64,000 bases of DNA. Origin: Mycobacterium paraense. Its GTDB lineage: Bacteria > Actinomycetota > Actinomycetes > Mycobacteriales > Mycobacteriaceae. This document shows, one piece after another, positions 1 to 9,075 of the stretch. A program made the translations under genes and the position numbers. How positions within the stretch are numbered: the stretch's first letter is position 1; the number at the start of each line of letters is the position of its first letter. The stretch covers positions 310,001 through 374,000 of the forward strand of contig NZ_LQPM01000013.1 of assembly GCF_002101815.1 (NCBI RefSeq). The letters are read 5' to 3'. The notes below the pieces were generated by a model that was given only the letters and a program-made list of their open reading frames with translations, did no database searches and had not been told where the DNA came from.

Positions 1-415
1 CGTTGGCCTCGGTGGCGAAGAAATCCCAGTCCGCCCGGTGGCCACGCGACCACGCCATCACGTTGATGCTCGACCCTCCACCGAGGACCTTGCCCATTGA
101 CATCAGCAGCGAGCGGTTGTTGATGTGGGGGTTGGGTTCGCTTCGAAATCCCCAGTCGCGTTCGGTTCCCAGATTCGTCGCCCATAGGGCGGGCACCATC
201 ACGGACGCAGTCGCGTCGTGAGTACCCGCTTCGAGGAGAAGCACTGAGACGTCGGGATTTTCGGCGAGTCTTCTGGCGATCACCGATCCCGACGACCCAG
301 ACCCGCATACGATGAAGTCGTACTCGGGCTCCAGCGTCGAATATGCGAGTCGCCGCACGTCTTCGCCGACCACCGCTTCGGCATCAGATACGCCACACCG
401 CAACCGTTGTGTCAT
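1..415 (-). CDS. GMC-family FAD-dependent oxidoreductase, N-terminal part (cut by window edge)
   Basis: The translation opens with the FAD-binding loop GSGSSG at residues 38-43 (after EYDFIVC) and has the second GMC signature GGGSSINVM near residue 115. These mark the glucose-methanol-choline flavoenzyme family, which oxidises alcohols with FAD. Only about 138 residues are present; the substrate domain and catalytic His lie beyond base 1. Its ATG (413-415) overlaps the TAA of the upstream hydrolase by one base (TAATG), so the two are probably translated together. The substrate cannot be told from this part. Confidence 0.88.
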   Translation of the reverse strand, partial: MTQRLRCGVSDAEAVVGEDVRRLAYSTLEPEYDFIVCGSGSSGSVIARRLAENPDVSVLLLEAGTHDATASVMVPALWATNLGTERDWGFRSEPNPHINNRSLLMSMGKVLGGGSSINVMAWSRGHRADWDFFATEAN

Positions 416-1170
416 TACTGATCGCCCTTTGGCACAAGCCTTCGGCTCCTGGGATGACCTATCCGCCGCCAACCGTTGTGGTTAGCCGCCTCCACGATGA
501 GGTCGGTCAGGGCCAACGGCATCGACAGCAGAGGCATGTGATCCGCCGGCAGATGTCGCACGTGTGTGGCACGCGCCGCGATCGCGTTCTGATCGGTGAC
601 CGCCCTGTCTTTGTCGCACACGATGTACGTCGAGGGCACGCTGTGCCAGGCAGCGGCGGTCAGGACCTCAGTGACGGCGACGTAGCTGAACGGCCTCATC
701 CGCGCTATTGCGCGATCGGCGTCTTCTCGCGGCACATTGGTGAAGAGAATCTCTTCAGCGTCGTGGGCCGTCATAGTGTCGCCGTCGACGTTCCACCACC
801 AGAGTCTGCCGCTGAGCTGTATCAAGGATTCCCCGATGTCCAATTGAAAGGCGCAGATGTAGATAATGTGGCGGACGTTCGCCAGACCGGCGGCGGCCTG
901 CGACACGACGGCGCCGCCGTACGAATGCGCAACGACGATCACCGGGCGGCCAATTTCCTTGATGCGCTTCCTGACCACGGCAGCGTCGTCGTGCAGCCCG
1001 AACCGCGGTCCGCCCAGATCGGCGACGCTCGGCAGATCGACAGTCTGGACCTCCCAGCCGCGCGCGGCGAGCTGAGGCTGCACCTTCTCCCAGCTCCATG
1101 CGCCAAGCCAGGCGCCGTGCACCAGCAGGAGCACCGGCGGCGCGGTTTCCTCCGGCAATGTTCTAGTCAT
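415..1170 (-). CDS. alpha/beta hydrolase
   Basis: This 251-residue protein is a single-domain alpha/beta hydrolase. The oxyanion-side HG is at residues 18-19, the nucleophile elbow AHSYGG puts the catalytic Ser at about 83, and ADHMPLL supplies the His near 211. The overall look resembles the plant-type methylesterase/hydroxynitrile-lyase group, so a small ester or related substrate is plausible but not shown. An AAAGGA ribosome site precedes the ATG. It is first in a two-gene operon with the GMC oxidoreductase, joined by a TAATG stop/start, which suggests hydrolysis followed by oxidation of one compound (inference). The divergent 400-base upstream region also serves the GlxA gene. Confidence 0.85.
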   Translation of the reverse strand: MTRTLPEETAPPVLLLVHGAWLGAWSWEKVQPQLAARGWEVQTVDLPSVADLGGPRFGLHDDAAVVRKRIKEIGRPVIVVAHSYGGAVVSQAAAGLANVRHIIYICAFQLDIGESLIQLSGRLWWWNVDGDTMTAHDAEEILFTNVPREDADRAIARMRPFSYVAVTEVLTAAAWHSVPSTYIVCDKDRAVTDQNAIAARATHVRHLPADHMPLLSMPLALTDLIVEAANHNGWRRIGHPRSRRLVPKGDQ

Positions 1171-1293
1171 TGCGAAAGTCCTTTGGTAACTGCGTATACG
1201 GCCGCCACCACGTTCCGTTCTTCTTGTCTACGAGCTCACGCAAGCAGGGACACAGCTATGGATACGCAGCGGTCTGGGTGAAGACCAACTAGG

Positions 1294-1312
1294 TGTTCCG
1301 ACTGCCGGAACA
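1294..1312. promoter_or_regulatory. inverted repeat, candidate operator
   Basis: TGTTCCG and CGGAACA form perfect 7-base arms around a 5-base spacer. The repeat lies about 120 bases upstream of the hydrolase/GMC operon, in the space it shares with the divergent GlxA gene. The position suits an operator, but the binding protein is unknown; the nearby GlxA regulator is one candidate. Apart from the HD-gene remnant, I see nothing else in 1171-1572. Confidence 0.35.
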
Positions 1313-1351
1313 AACGGCGGTGGGCGCCAAACACGCGTCGTGACGTGTTAT

Positions 1352-1473
1352 TCAGCGCGGACCGACCAAATTTCTTCTGTTGCAACGCATCGATTCACAC
1401 GTGTCGACCTCGCGCACCAGTACGACATCGGGCAGCGCGATGTCGGCGATGGTAGCGGCCGACGGATGACCAT
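1352..1473 (-). pseudogene. remnant of an HD-hydrolase gene (5' end)
   Basis: On the minus strand a GGAGG ribosome site is followed by an ATG (1471-1473). In another frame comes ATIADIALPDVVLVREV, nearly the same as the start of the two intact HD proteins in this window (QTIADIAIPDTELVREI). The stretch between ATG and ACCATCGCC is 17 bases here and 24 in the intact gene at 7689-8339, so the frame is lost. After about 20 codons homology ends and a stop follows at 1352-1354. This is the start of a third, decayed copy, lying next to a GlxA gene. Confidence 0.6.
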
Positions 1474-1572
1474 GGTGTTTTTCCTCCATTCCGGTAGGCA
1501 GTGTGTTGCTTGCTTGGGACCCAGACCGTTACGATTTCGCCATCCTTCCCACAACGGCGACACGATGGGCAG

Positions 1573-2544
1573 GTGGTCGGCGTCAAAACAACACCGCGCG
1601 TGGTGGTCATCGTCGTCTTCGACGGGGTGAAGCTGTTGGATGCGGCGGGGCCCGCCGAGGTCTTCGTCGAAGCCAACCGGTTCGGCGCGAACTATTCGCT
1701 GGAGATCGCCTCGGTCGATGGAAATGACGTAATCACCTCGATAGGAACGCGGTTCGCAGTCACCCGGAGCATCTCGTCCGTCGAGTCCGCCGATACCGTC
1801 GTGGTCGCGGGCGGAGACACGCTGGTCGGCAACCCGATCGATCCCGCGCTCATCGAGGCGGTGAAGACGGTGCCTGCCCGGACCCGGCGGCTGGCGTCGG
1901 TGTGCACGGGATCGTTCATCCTGGCGCAGGCGGGGCTGCTCGACGGCCGGCGGGCCACCACGCACTGGCGGCATACCGGACGCCTGGCCCGCGCGTTTCC
2001 CGACGTCGGAGTCGAGCCGGATGCAATCTTTGTCCGCGACGGCGACGTGTTCACCTCCGCGGGTGTGTCGTCGGGCATCGACCTCGCGTTGGCGTTGGTC
2101 GAATTGGATTACGGCCCCGACTTGGTTCGCGAGGTCGCGCGCGCGTTGGTGGTGTACCTCAAACGCGCAGGCGGGCAATCGCAATTCTCGGTATTGGTTG
2201 AGGCCGATCCGCCGCCGGGTTCTCCGCTGAGGGCGGCCACCGACGCGATCGCCGCCGATCCCGCGGCCGACCACAGTGTTAAGAAGCTCGCGAACCGGAC
2301 GTCTCTGAGTACGCGTCAGCTGACCCGACTGTTTCAGTCCGAACTTGGCACGACTCCGGCACGCTACGTCGAATCGGTCCGGATCGACTTCGCGCGTGCC
2401 GCACTCGAAGCGGGCCGGACCGTGACGGATGCCGCGCGTCTTGCCGGTTTCGGCAGCACGGAGACGCTCAGGCGAGCGTTTGTCAATCACCTGGGAATCA
2501 CCCCCAAGTCCTACCGGGAGAGATTTCGCACGGCTTGTGCTTGA
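1573..2544 (+). CDS. GlxA family transcriptional regulator (DJ-1/PfpI domain + AraC HTH)
   Basis: The N-terminal half is a DJ-1/PfpI domain ([20 protein letters not shown] at the start; Cys near residue 111 in VCTGSF at the nucleophile elbow). The C-terminal half is an AraC-type double helix-turn-helix ([20 protein letters not shown], then [20 protein letters not shown]). Such proteins are DNA-binding regulators whose first domain probably senses a small ligand. I chose the GTG at 1573 (323 residues), matching the paralogue at 12420; a longer start at GTG 1501 is open but adds unconserved residues. It overlaps the convergent sigma gene by 34 bases. The retained Cys is shared with isonitrile hydratase relatives, but catalysis is not implied. 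Confidence 0.87.
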   Translation: MVGVKTTPRVVVIVVFDGVKLLDAAGPAEVFVEANRFGANYSLEIASVDGNDVITSIGTRFAVTRSISSVESADTVVVAGGDTLVGNPIDPALIEAVKTVPARTRRLASVCTGSFILAQAGLLDGRRATTHWRHTGRLARAFPDVGVEPDAIFVRDGDVFTSAGVSSGIDLALALVELDYGPDLVREVARALVVYLKRAGGQSQFSVLVEADPPPGSPLRAATDAIAADPAADHSVKKLANRTSLSTRQLTRLFQSELGTTPARYVESVRIDFARAALEAGRTVTDAARLAGFGSTETLRRAFVNHLGITPKSYRERFRTACA

Positions 2545-3077
2545 ACCATCAGGTGGGCCCGCATTCTTTGCCGACCCCGATGCAGCCGCGACGTTACCGT
2601 GCCGACAGGAACGTTCAGAATGGTGGCAATTTCCTTGTACGAGAATCCTTCCACGTCGGCGTAATAGACCGCCAACCGCGAGTCCTCCGGCAGTGCCATG
2701 AGGGCTGCTCTAACGGCCTCGCCCGGTAAGGATTCCAACGCGGCAACCTCCGCCGAGTCGCTCGAGGGCCAGTCCCAAGCCAGCACTTCGGTCGGCCGAC
2801 GCGATTTCTTCCGACACTGATCAATCCAGGTGTTCTGCAGGATTCGGTACAGCCACGCCTTGGTGTTCGTGCCGTCCTGAAACGTATCGAAACGTGCATA
2901 CGCACGCAGCATCGTTTCCTGCACAAGGTCTTCGGCGTCATGTCTATTCCGCGTCAAATGCAGCGCGCCGGTAAAGAGCGGGTCCAGTAGCGGAATCGCG
3001 TCGCGCTCGAACCGCGCGGCGGCCTCCGGCGAGGGGCATGTCGCCTCGATTGAACTCCCGATCGTCGCGGACAACAT
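2511..3077 (-). CDS. ECF RNA polymerase sigma factor, SigH-like
   Basis: This 188-residue protein has sigma region 2 ([12 protein letters not shown], then [14 protein letters not shown] and [12 protein letters not shown]) and region 4 ([20 protein letters not shown] followed by [16 protein letters not shown]). The wording is very close to SigH encoded at 54349-54999, so it is an oxidative/thiol-stress-type ECF (SigH/SigR group) paralogue. Unlike sigH it has no HxxxCxxC anti-sigma gene directly downstream. It starts 2 bases after the stop of the SDR gene, so the two form an operon. Its promoters and anti-sigma partner are unknown; RshA cross-control is possible. Confidence 0.88.
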   Translation of the reverse strand: MLSATIGSSIEATCPSPEAAARFERDAIPLLDPLFTGALHLTRNRHDAEDLVQETMLRAYARFDTFQDGTNTKAWLYRILQNTWIDQCRKKSRRPTEVLAWDWPSSDSAEVAALESLPGEAVRAALMALPEDSRLAVYYADVEGFSYKEIATILNVPVGTVTSRLHRGRQRMRAHLMVQAQAVRNLSR

Positions 3078-3079
3078 CG

Positions 3080-3982
3080 CTAGAGCAGCCCTGCTGGTCT
3101 CAACAAATCCGACAGTCCGAGACGATGCAGCATCTCGGCCCTGAGCCGGTCGAGGACCGCGAAGCCGACATCGGCCCCATCTTGCGCCGGATCGACGTGA
3201 ACGCGAAAGGGGCGCCGCCCGAACGGAGTATCGACGACCGCGACGATGGCATCGGCAACCGCAGAGACGTCGGCGTCCGGAGGCACGATTACCTCGAAGG
3301 CTTCCCGAACCCGGAGTCCAAAACCCCCATACGGTCCCGCCTCATACTCGTCGACCACCGCTCGGTCGGCGGGTGCGCCGGCCCATGCGAAGTGATTGGT
3401 GCCGCTGGTGAATGCGCCGGGAACGACGATGGAAGTCTCGATGCCCCAACGGCTTAGCTCGCGGGCGTACGCCACGGCCAGCGCGTCCATCGCGGCCTTG
3501 GCGGCGAAATACGGCGCCAGATAGGGCGGCGTGCCCCCGGCGGAACTGCTGCTGGACACCCACACCAGCAATCCTCGGCGCTGTCGCCGCATGTGGGGCA
3601 ACACCGCCCGATTGACTCGTTGCGTGCTCACCACGTTGACGTCGTACAGGTCGGCCAGTTGTTGCGGGCTGAACGCCTCGGCCGGCCCGAAAGCCATGTG
3701 CCCCGCGTTGTGCACCACCACGTCGATACGGCCGTTGGCGTTGAAAACCTTGTCGATCGCGGCATCGACCGAGGGCTGCGACTGCACGTCCATTTCCACA
3801 GCCCGCAGCTCGACACCGTTGTCCTTGGCGAAGTATTCGACCGCCTCCACCTGGAGCGCGTTGCGCCCGGCGGTATCGCGCATCGACGCATAGACCGTGT
3901 GGCCCGCCAGCGCCAGCGCCTCGGCGCTCAGCCGGCCGAACCCGCTCGACGCGCCGGTGAGAACTACGACGTCTCGACCCAT
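3080..3982 (-). CDS. SDR family NAD(P)-dependent oxidoreductase
   Basis: This is a classical short-chain dehydrogenase of 300 residues. The cofactor loop TGASSGFG is at residues 9-16, HNAG near 91-94 stands for the NNAG motif, a Ser-rich strand lies near 143-147, and the catalytic pair is Tyr158 and Lys162 (YFAAK). The ATG at 3982 gives the usual short N-terminus; the open frame reads further upstream without SDR similarity. It lies 50 bases downstream of the LuxR-family gene and 2 bases upstream of the ECF sigma gene, on one strand. The substrate is not predictable. Confidence 0.88.
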   Translation of the reverse strand: MGRDVVVLTGASSGFGRLSAEALALAGHTVYASMRDTAGRNALQVEAVEYFAKDNGVELRAVEMDVQSQPSVDAAIDKVFNANGRIDVVVHNAGHMAFGPAEAFSPQQLADLYDVNVVSTQRVNRAVLPHMRRQRRGLLVWVSSSSSAGGTPPYLAPYFAAKAAMDALAVAYARELSRWGIETSIVVPGAFTSGTNHFAWAGAPADRAVVDEYEAGPYGGFGLRVREAFEVIVPPDADVSAVADAIVAVVDTPFGRRPFRVHVDPAQDGADVGFAVLDRLRAEMLHRLGLSDLLRPAGLL

Positions 3983-4032
3983 GAACAAAGCTTGCGGTAG
4001 GCGAGACGCTTGTCGCATCCGCCGGTGGCCAG

Positions 4033-6792
4033 TCAGAGAACCCGGTCGAGCTGGCTGCGCGAGACGATGTCCATCTTGGCGAACACTTTTCGCAGGTGAT
4101 ATTGGACGGTTCGCGCGCTGATGAACAGCCGCGCCCCGATCTCGGGGTTCGACAGCCCGTCGCGGGCCAACCGCGCGATCTGGGCCTCCTGCGCGGTCAG
4201 CTGCTCTCCGCTCGTTTCGGCGGTGCGCTTGCGGGCTGTCTCGCCGGTCGCCCGAAGCTCGCGCGCGGCCCGCTCGGCGAAGGCGGCCATCCCCATCGCC
4301 TCGAACATGCCGTGCGCCTGGCGCAGCTGAGCCCGGGCGTCGGTACGACGGCGCTGACGGCGCAGCCACTCGCCGTACAGCAGGTAGGTGCGCGCGAGCT
4401 CGGACCGCATACGGGTGCGACGGAGCCGCTCGATCGCGTCGCAGTAGAGCACCTCGGCCTCGGCTCCGCCGAAGAGCAACGCCCGCGAACGCGCTTCCAC
4501 ACCCAGCGCCCAATCGGTCCCGCTGGCGCGGGTCGTCTCGGCGAGCCGGTTCAGGGTCTCAGCGGCCAAGTCGTTCCTTCCGCAGCGCACGGCCGCCTCG
4601 ACGAGTTCAACCCAGGCAAATAACGCTCCGCCGAGGTCCGTCACGCGCCCGGCGGCGCTCCGTGCCGCGGCCATCGCGGCCTTGTAATCACCAATTCCGT
4701 TGTTCAGCACCGCATCCGCACGCTCCGCGATGGTCAGCCCGATACCTTCGCCGCGGCGTGTGACGTCTTTGGTGGTCGCATCGATCAGCGCCGATACTTC
4801 CGCGGTCTGACCGCGATACGCGGCAAGGAGCAGTGCGCCGTAGGGGGCCAGGCCGGCGCCGGTTGCGTCCGTCACCTCACGCACTTCCTGAACGAGAGTC
4901 TCCGCGGCGGTGAGATCGCCGGCGAATTGAAGCATCACCGCGCGCGTGCTCAAGGCGAGGGGCAGTTCGGTTAGCGCGCCGGTAGCTCGGGCCACCTCGA
5001 CGTGGTGTGCGGAAACCAAATCCCAGCCTCGGTCATCCCAGATGTCCAGCGCGGCGATGCTCGCCAGCCACAGACAGAGCAAGTCCTCGCCGGGTGACGC
5101 CAGGGCAGCGTCGACTGCACGACGGAATTTCGGCACGCTTTCTGCGTAGCCGTCGGCGAAGCGCGCGACGAATCCGTCCAAGAGCAGATCGGGTAGGCAG
5201 TCATCCCGTAGCCGCGGTGATACCCGAGCGGCGCGCGCTACCTCCGTGACCCCGCAATCGCCCGCCAGTCGCCCGGCGAACATCGCCGCCGACATCGCCT
5301 CGAGATACGTTGCGCGGGAAAGCGCTACATCGGTCGTCTCCAGCCGCTCGGCGGCCCTCAACAGCAGCGGCGGAGCGTCGCTGCCGCGGTTGGTGACAAA
5401 CGCCAATTGGGCGCGGATGAGATCGACCCTGGCGCGCTGGGAGTCGCTCATCTGCCCGGTCTCTGCCCGGGCGATCAGGTCCAACGCCGCGTCGAAGGCG
5501 CCGGCTTCCGCCTTGGCCGCCGCGGCGTCGAGCGCCCGCTGCACACGCCCGGCGGGGTCGACCGTCAAAAACGTTGCGCGCTCGAGAAATGCGGCCGACG
5601 CGGCTATTCCCCCACGCGCACGGGCCCGTCCGGCCGACCGTTCCAGCTCGTCGGCGACGTCGTCGTTCGGCTTGGCGGTGGCCTGCGCCAGGTGCCAGGC
5701 GCGCCGGTCGCGGTCCGACGGTGCGTCCGTGACCTCCGCGAGGGCCTGATGCGCCCGCTGTCGTTGCTGCACTGGCGTCGAATGGTAGGCCGCCGAACGG
5801 GCCAGCGGGTGCCGGAACGACACGCGATCGCCGAACTCGGCCACGCCCGCGTCGACCGCCGGCTCCGCGGCGTCGGCGTCGATCCCGAGCCACTCCGCCG
5901 CTTGCCAGATCAGCGCCGAATCGCCGGTTGGCTCGGCCGCCGCCAGCACCAACAGTTGGCGCGTCGAGTCAGGCAAAGCCGTGATGCGGCGCCGAAAGCT
6001 TTCCTCGACGGTTCCTGAAACCCGCGCGGCGCCGGGCAACCCGAATCCGCCCGCCAGCTGTTGGGCAGTGAGTCCGCGCGGTAGTTCCATTAGCGCCAGT
6101 GGGTTCCCGTGCGTCTCGGCGACGATCTGATCGCGCACCTGCGGGTCAAGCGGTCCGGTCAGCGCCGAATCGAGCAGCGCGCGCGCCTCCGCATCCTGCA
6201 GCCCACCGATCGCGAGGTGCGGCAGGGCGGTCAGATCCCGGCCGGGCACGCGCGCGGCAAAAATCAGGCCGACGGATTCGGCCACCAGGCGCCGCGCGAC
6301 CAGCGCGAGCACCTGGGCCGAAGCGTGGTCGAGCCACTGTTCGTCGTCCACCAGGCAAATGAGCGGCCGCTGGTCGGCCCCCTCGGACAGCAAACCCAAC
6401 ACGGCCAGCCCGATGAGAAACCGGTCCGGCGGCGGGCCGGTAACCATGCCGAACGCCGTCCGAAGCGCATCGCGCTGCGGCTCGGGTAATCGATCCAAGA
6501 GATGGAGCATCGGCCCACACAATTGATGCAGCGCCGCGAAGGCCAGCTCCATCTCGGACTGCACACCAGCGGCACGAACCACGTTGCAGCCCAACGCCCG
6601 CGCACTAACGTAGTCCAGCAACGCCGATTTTCCGATGCCCGCCTGGCCGTGCAGGACGAGCGCACGGCTCTGCCCGGCGAATATCGCCTCGACGAGCTGG
6701 TCGAGGACCGCACATTCCGCCTGCCGGCCGATCAACCGCACCGTTACACCGCACTCCGCCTCTGTCAGCGTCCGCAAATTTGTGCGTGTCAC
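4033..6792 (-). CDS. LuxR-family regulator with AAA/STAND ATPase domain (LAL type)
   Basis: A 919-residue LAL-type regulator. The N-terminal ATPase carries Walker A GQAGIGKSALL near residues 50-60 and a Walker B-like LICLVDDEQWLD near 140-150. The middle is a long alanine-rich helical region, TPR-like. The C-terminal 60 residues are a LuxR helix-turn-helix (LTAQEAQIARLARDGLSNPE, then ISARTVQYHLRKVF). These large regulators usually control carbon-use or secondary-metabolite genes after ATP-dependent inducer sensing. It is followed on the same strand by the SDR and ECF sigma genes and is divergent from a TetR gene (68-base gap). Its targets are unknown. Confidence 0.88.
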   Translation of the reverse strand: MTRTNLRTLTEAECGVTVRLIGRQAECAVLDQLVEAIFAGQSRALVLHGQAGIGKSALLDYVSARALGCNVVRAAGVQSEMELAFAALHQLCGPMLHLLDRLPEPQRDALRTAFGMVTGPPPDRFLIGLAVLGLLSEGADQRPLICLVDDEQWLDHASAQVLALVARRLVAESVGLIFAARVPGRDLTALPHLAIGGLQDAEARALLDSALTGPLDPQVRDQIVAETHGNPLALMELPRGLTAQQLAGGFGLPGAARVSGTVEESFRRRITALPDSTRQLLVLAAAEPTGDSALIWQAAEWLGIDADAAEPAVDAGVAEFGDRVSFRHPLARSAAYHSTPVQQRQRAHQALAEVTDAPSDRDRRAWHLAQATAKPNDDVADELERSAGRARARGGIAASAAFLERATFLTVDPAGRVQRALDAAAAKAEAGAFDAALDLIARAETGQMSDSQRARVDLIRAQLAFVTNRGSDAPPLLLRAAERLETTDVALSRATYLEAMSAAMFAGRLAGDCGVTEVARAARVSPRLRDDCLPDLLLDGFVARFADGYAESVPKFRRAVDAALASPGEDLLCLWLASIAALDIWDDRGWDLVSAHHVEVARATGALTELPLALSTRAVMLQFAGDLTAAETLVQEVREVTDATGAGLAPYGALLLAAYRGQTAEVSALIDATTKDVTRRGEGIGLTIAERADAVLNNGIGDYKAAMAAARSAAGRVTDLGGALFAWVELVEAAVRCGRNDLAAETLNRLAETTRASGTDWALGVEARSRALLFGGAEAEVLYCDAIERLRRTRMRSELARTYLLYGEWLRRQRRRTDARAQLRQAHGMFEAMGMAAFAERAARELRATGETARKRTAETSGEQLTAQEAQIARLARDGLSNPEIGARLFISARTVQYHLRKVFAKMDIVSRSQLDRVL

Positions 6793-6860
6793 TGAAGCCG
6801 GGGTCGTATTGGTCAGAGATATCCTATAGCGAAATTTGAAGCTGTCCAGCCGAGGGAGCT

Positions 6861-7508
6861 ATGACAGGCGGGAACGAGTGGGCACCGGCCAAGCCGACTC
6901 GCCGCTATCAATCGGCGGTCCGGACGAAGGCCGCGCTCGGTACCCGCCGAAAAATTCTCGACACCGCGATGCGCTTGTTCCTCGAGTATGGCTACGGCAA
7001 GGTGACCGTGGGGGACATCGCGACCGGCGCATCGCTGGCGCTGCCTACCGTGTATGCCAGCACGGGCGGCAAGGCCGCCATCCTGGGCACGCTGATCGAC
7101 GAGGCGATGCGCGACCCGATCGTGGAGGAGACGCTTTCGGCCGTTCGTAAGAGCGAGTCCGGCGCAGAGGTTCTTAAAATCGCCGCTCACGGAATCCGCG
7201 TGGACAACGAGCGTTATCACGACATCGTGCAAGTGATGAAAAAAGCTGCGGCCGTTGACGAGCCGGCAACCCACGTCCTTCGCCAGTCCGATGCGGGGTA
7301 TCGGCAAGCCTTCGGTCAGATCGCGGGGCGGCTGCGAAAGCTCAAAGCGCTTCCGAGAGAGATGACCGAAGCGCGGGCGACCGACGTCCTGTGGTTTTGC
7401 TTCGGGCACGAGGCATGGCATTTCCTGGTCGCTGACCGCGACTGGTCCTGGGACGAAGCCGAGCACTGGTTGTTATCCCAGGCCGCCGGGGCATTGAACC
7501 GCCGCTAA
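6861..7508 (+). CDS. TetR/AcrR family transcriptional regulator
   Basis: This 215-residue protein has a TetR helix-turn-helix in the first 70 residues (RRKILDTAMRLFLEYGYGKV, then TVGDIATGASLALPTVYAST) and a C-terminal ligand-binding region with no clear family label. A GAGGGAG sequence lies just before the ATG. It is divergent from the LAL regulator, so an operator for either may sit in the 68-base gap (GATATCCTATAG is the only striking AT-rich run there). The ligand is unknown. Confidence 0.87.
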   Translation: MTGGNEWAPAKPTRRYQSAVRTKAALGTRRKILDTAMRLFLEYGYGKVTVGDIATGASLALPTVYASTGGKAAILGTLIDEAMRDPIVEETLSAVRKSESGAEVLKIAAHGIRVDNERYHDIVQVMKKAAAVDEPATHVLRQSDAGYRQAFGQIAGRLRKLKALPREMTEARATDVLWFCFGHEAWHFLVADRDWSWDEAEHWLLSQAAGALNRR

Positions 7509-7688
7509 CCTGACTCGCCGGAGAAGCCCGGCATGACGATTCCGTACGCGGCGTTTTGTTCGGGCGTGTGGGAGTCCTTCACCGGCGTTATTCCGGCCGT
7601 CTCTCCCGATGGATCTGACGTTTGGCCCCCGCATGAAGGCGATTGGTAACCGGTGCCCGGGGAGTCGTGGACCACCCAGCCGGTTTCG

Positions 7689-8339
7689 CTACTCGGGCCA
7701 GGTGTTATCGAGGATGATCTCGACGAAATCAGCGCGGACGAACGTCGGGTCGAAGTGTTGCAGCACATCCGCGTTGACCGTGCCGAAGGTGCTGTCTGGG
7801 CGGTGCTTCATCCCGTCGTTGAACGCCGCCAGGATCCGCCTCTTGAAATCCGGCCGCGGGTGGGCGGCGGTCACCGCGGCGAGCGCCTCGGGGGAAAGGT
7901 CTTCCCGGCCGATGCCCAGCACGTCGGTCTCCACACCCGCGGTGACGCAGGCGATCTCGGGCGCGAGGAACTCGGGCACGCCGGGCGTGGTGTGCAGGGC
8001 GATGCTCAGCCACACCTTCTCGGCGTCGGCCTTGTCGACGCCATGCTGAAGCAGGAATTCACGCGCCGCGTTGGCGCCGTCGACCTCGAAGCGCAGGGTG
8101 GAGCCGCGGTAGCGCTCGGTGAGACCCAGGTCGTGGAACATCGCCCCGGCGTAGAGCAGTTCCAGGTCCGGCTGCAGTCCGCGGCGCCGGGCCTGGAGCG
8201 CGCCGAACAAAAAGACCCGTCGGGAATGGTCGAACAGCAGGTCGTTTTCGGCGTCGCGGATGTATTCGGTGATCTCGCGCACCAGCTCGGTGTCGGGTAT
8301 CGCGATGTCGGCGATGGTCTGCGGAGTCTGGATGGGCAT
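7689..8339 (-). CDS. HD-domain hydrolase, cyanamide hydratase-like
   Basis: A 216-residue HD-superfamily protein. The metal-site residues are visible as FDHSRRVFLFGAL, AMFHDLGLT (the HD pair) and a later SIALHTTPGVP. The layout is that of the fungal/bacterial cyanamide hydratase-type HD family, not of nucleotide phosphohydrolases with extra domains. The start MPIQTPQTIADIAIPD is set by an AAAGGAG site 8 bases before the ATG at 8339. It is the last gene of a three-gene operon and is about two-thirds identical, by eye, to the first gene (9076-9726), which has the same length. The 180 bases downstream hold no gene. Confidence 0.82.
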   Translation of the reverse strand: MPIQTPQTIADIAIPDTELVREITEYIRDAENDLLFDHSRRVFLFGALQARRRGLQPDLELLYAGAMFHDLGLTERYRGSTLRFEVDGANAAREFLLQHGVDKADAEKVWLSIALHTTPGVPEFLAPEIACVTAGVETDVLGIGREDLSPEALAAVTAAHPRPDFKRRILAAFNDGMKHRPDSTFGTVNADVLQHFDPTFVRADFVEIILDNTWPE

Positions 8340-8353
8340 GATCTCGTCTCCTT

Positions 8354-9058
8354 TCATCCCACGGCGGCCAGGCCGGCCGTCGTCTCGGCTTGGGGCGACC
8401 ACAGCGGCTGCGGCACCTCGACACCGAATGGCGAATCCCAGCGGTTGCGCGACGAAACCTCGTGCACGGGGCGGCGATTGGCTGCCACGCCCCACTTTCC
8501 CCGCGGGTAGCCGAGGGTCAGCATGGCCGACATCTTCCAGCCCTCCTCGACGGGCACGCCCAGCAACTCGTTCACCTTGTCGCGGAAGTTGTTGAGCACC
8601 ATCGTCATGACGCCGCCGACGCCCTCGGCCCGGGCGGCGAGCAAGGCGCTCCAGATCGCCGGGTAGATGTTGGCGCCGCCGAGGTCGTCGATGGCGAAGA
8701 CGAAGAGCAGCAGGGGAACATCTTCGAAATGGTCGGCCAGGTAGTCCCCCGAGCCCTTGATTCGGCGCATGGTTTCGGCGTGGGCGGCTGCGTCGGCACC
8801 GGGCGCCGGCGCCGCCATCGGTCCCTGACCCGCCTGGAACTTTTCGTATTCCAGGGCGCGGGCCTGGCGGAACAGCCGGGCGAACTCGTGGATCAGTTCC
8901 CGATCGTCGACGGCCACGAAGTGCCAGCGCTGGGTGTTGCCGCCGTTGGGCGCGCGAACGGCCGCATCGAGGATGCGCGCCTGCACGTCCAGCGGGACCG
9001 GGTCCGGGCGTAGCCGCCGCATCATCCTGGTGGTGTACAGCGCCTCGTGGATCTCCAT
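8354..9058 (-). CDS. nitroreductase family protein
   Basis: A 234-residue FMN-binding nitroreductase-fold protein: the N-terminal TTRMMRRLRPDPV motif carries the Arg pair typical of FMN phosphate binding, followed by RAPNGGNTQRWHFVAV and, near the C-terminus, LTLGYPRGKWG. Members reduce nitro groups, quinones or enones with NAD(P)H, or act on F420/FMN-linked substrates. It sits between two HD-hydrolase genes with gaps of 17 and 14 bases, a clear operon, so its substrate is probably shared with the HD enzymes (inference). Confidence 0.87.
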   Translation of the reverse strand: MEIHEALYTTRMMRRLRPDPVPLDVQARILDAAVRAPNGGNTQRWHFVAVDDRELIHEFARLFRQARALEYEKFQAGQGPMAAPAPGADAAAHAETMRRIKGSGDYLADHFEDVPLLLFVFAIDDLGGANIYPAIWSALLAARAEGVGGVMTMVLNNFRDKVNELLGVPVEEGWKMSAMLTLGYPRGKWGVAANRRPVHEVSSRNRWDSPFGVEVPQPLWSPQAETTAGLAAVG

Positions 9059-9075
9059 TTGTCTGCTCCTTTCCG

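Noticed and set aside
343..1281. 312-codon plus-strand frame opposite the hydrolase gene
   Set aside because: Its translation has no domain, while the opposite strand has a full alpha/beta hydrolase triad and a ribosome site.
1171..1350. SigH-type promoter before the hydrolase gene
   Set aside because: GGAAC and GTT are present on the minus strand, but 21 bases apart, outside the usual 18-19.
7505..7688. Minus-strand frame in the gap between the TetR gene and the first HD gene
   Set aside because: It reads through the HD gene in the wrong frame and shows no family features; I treat the gap as empty.
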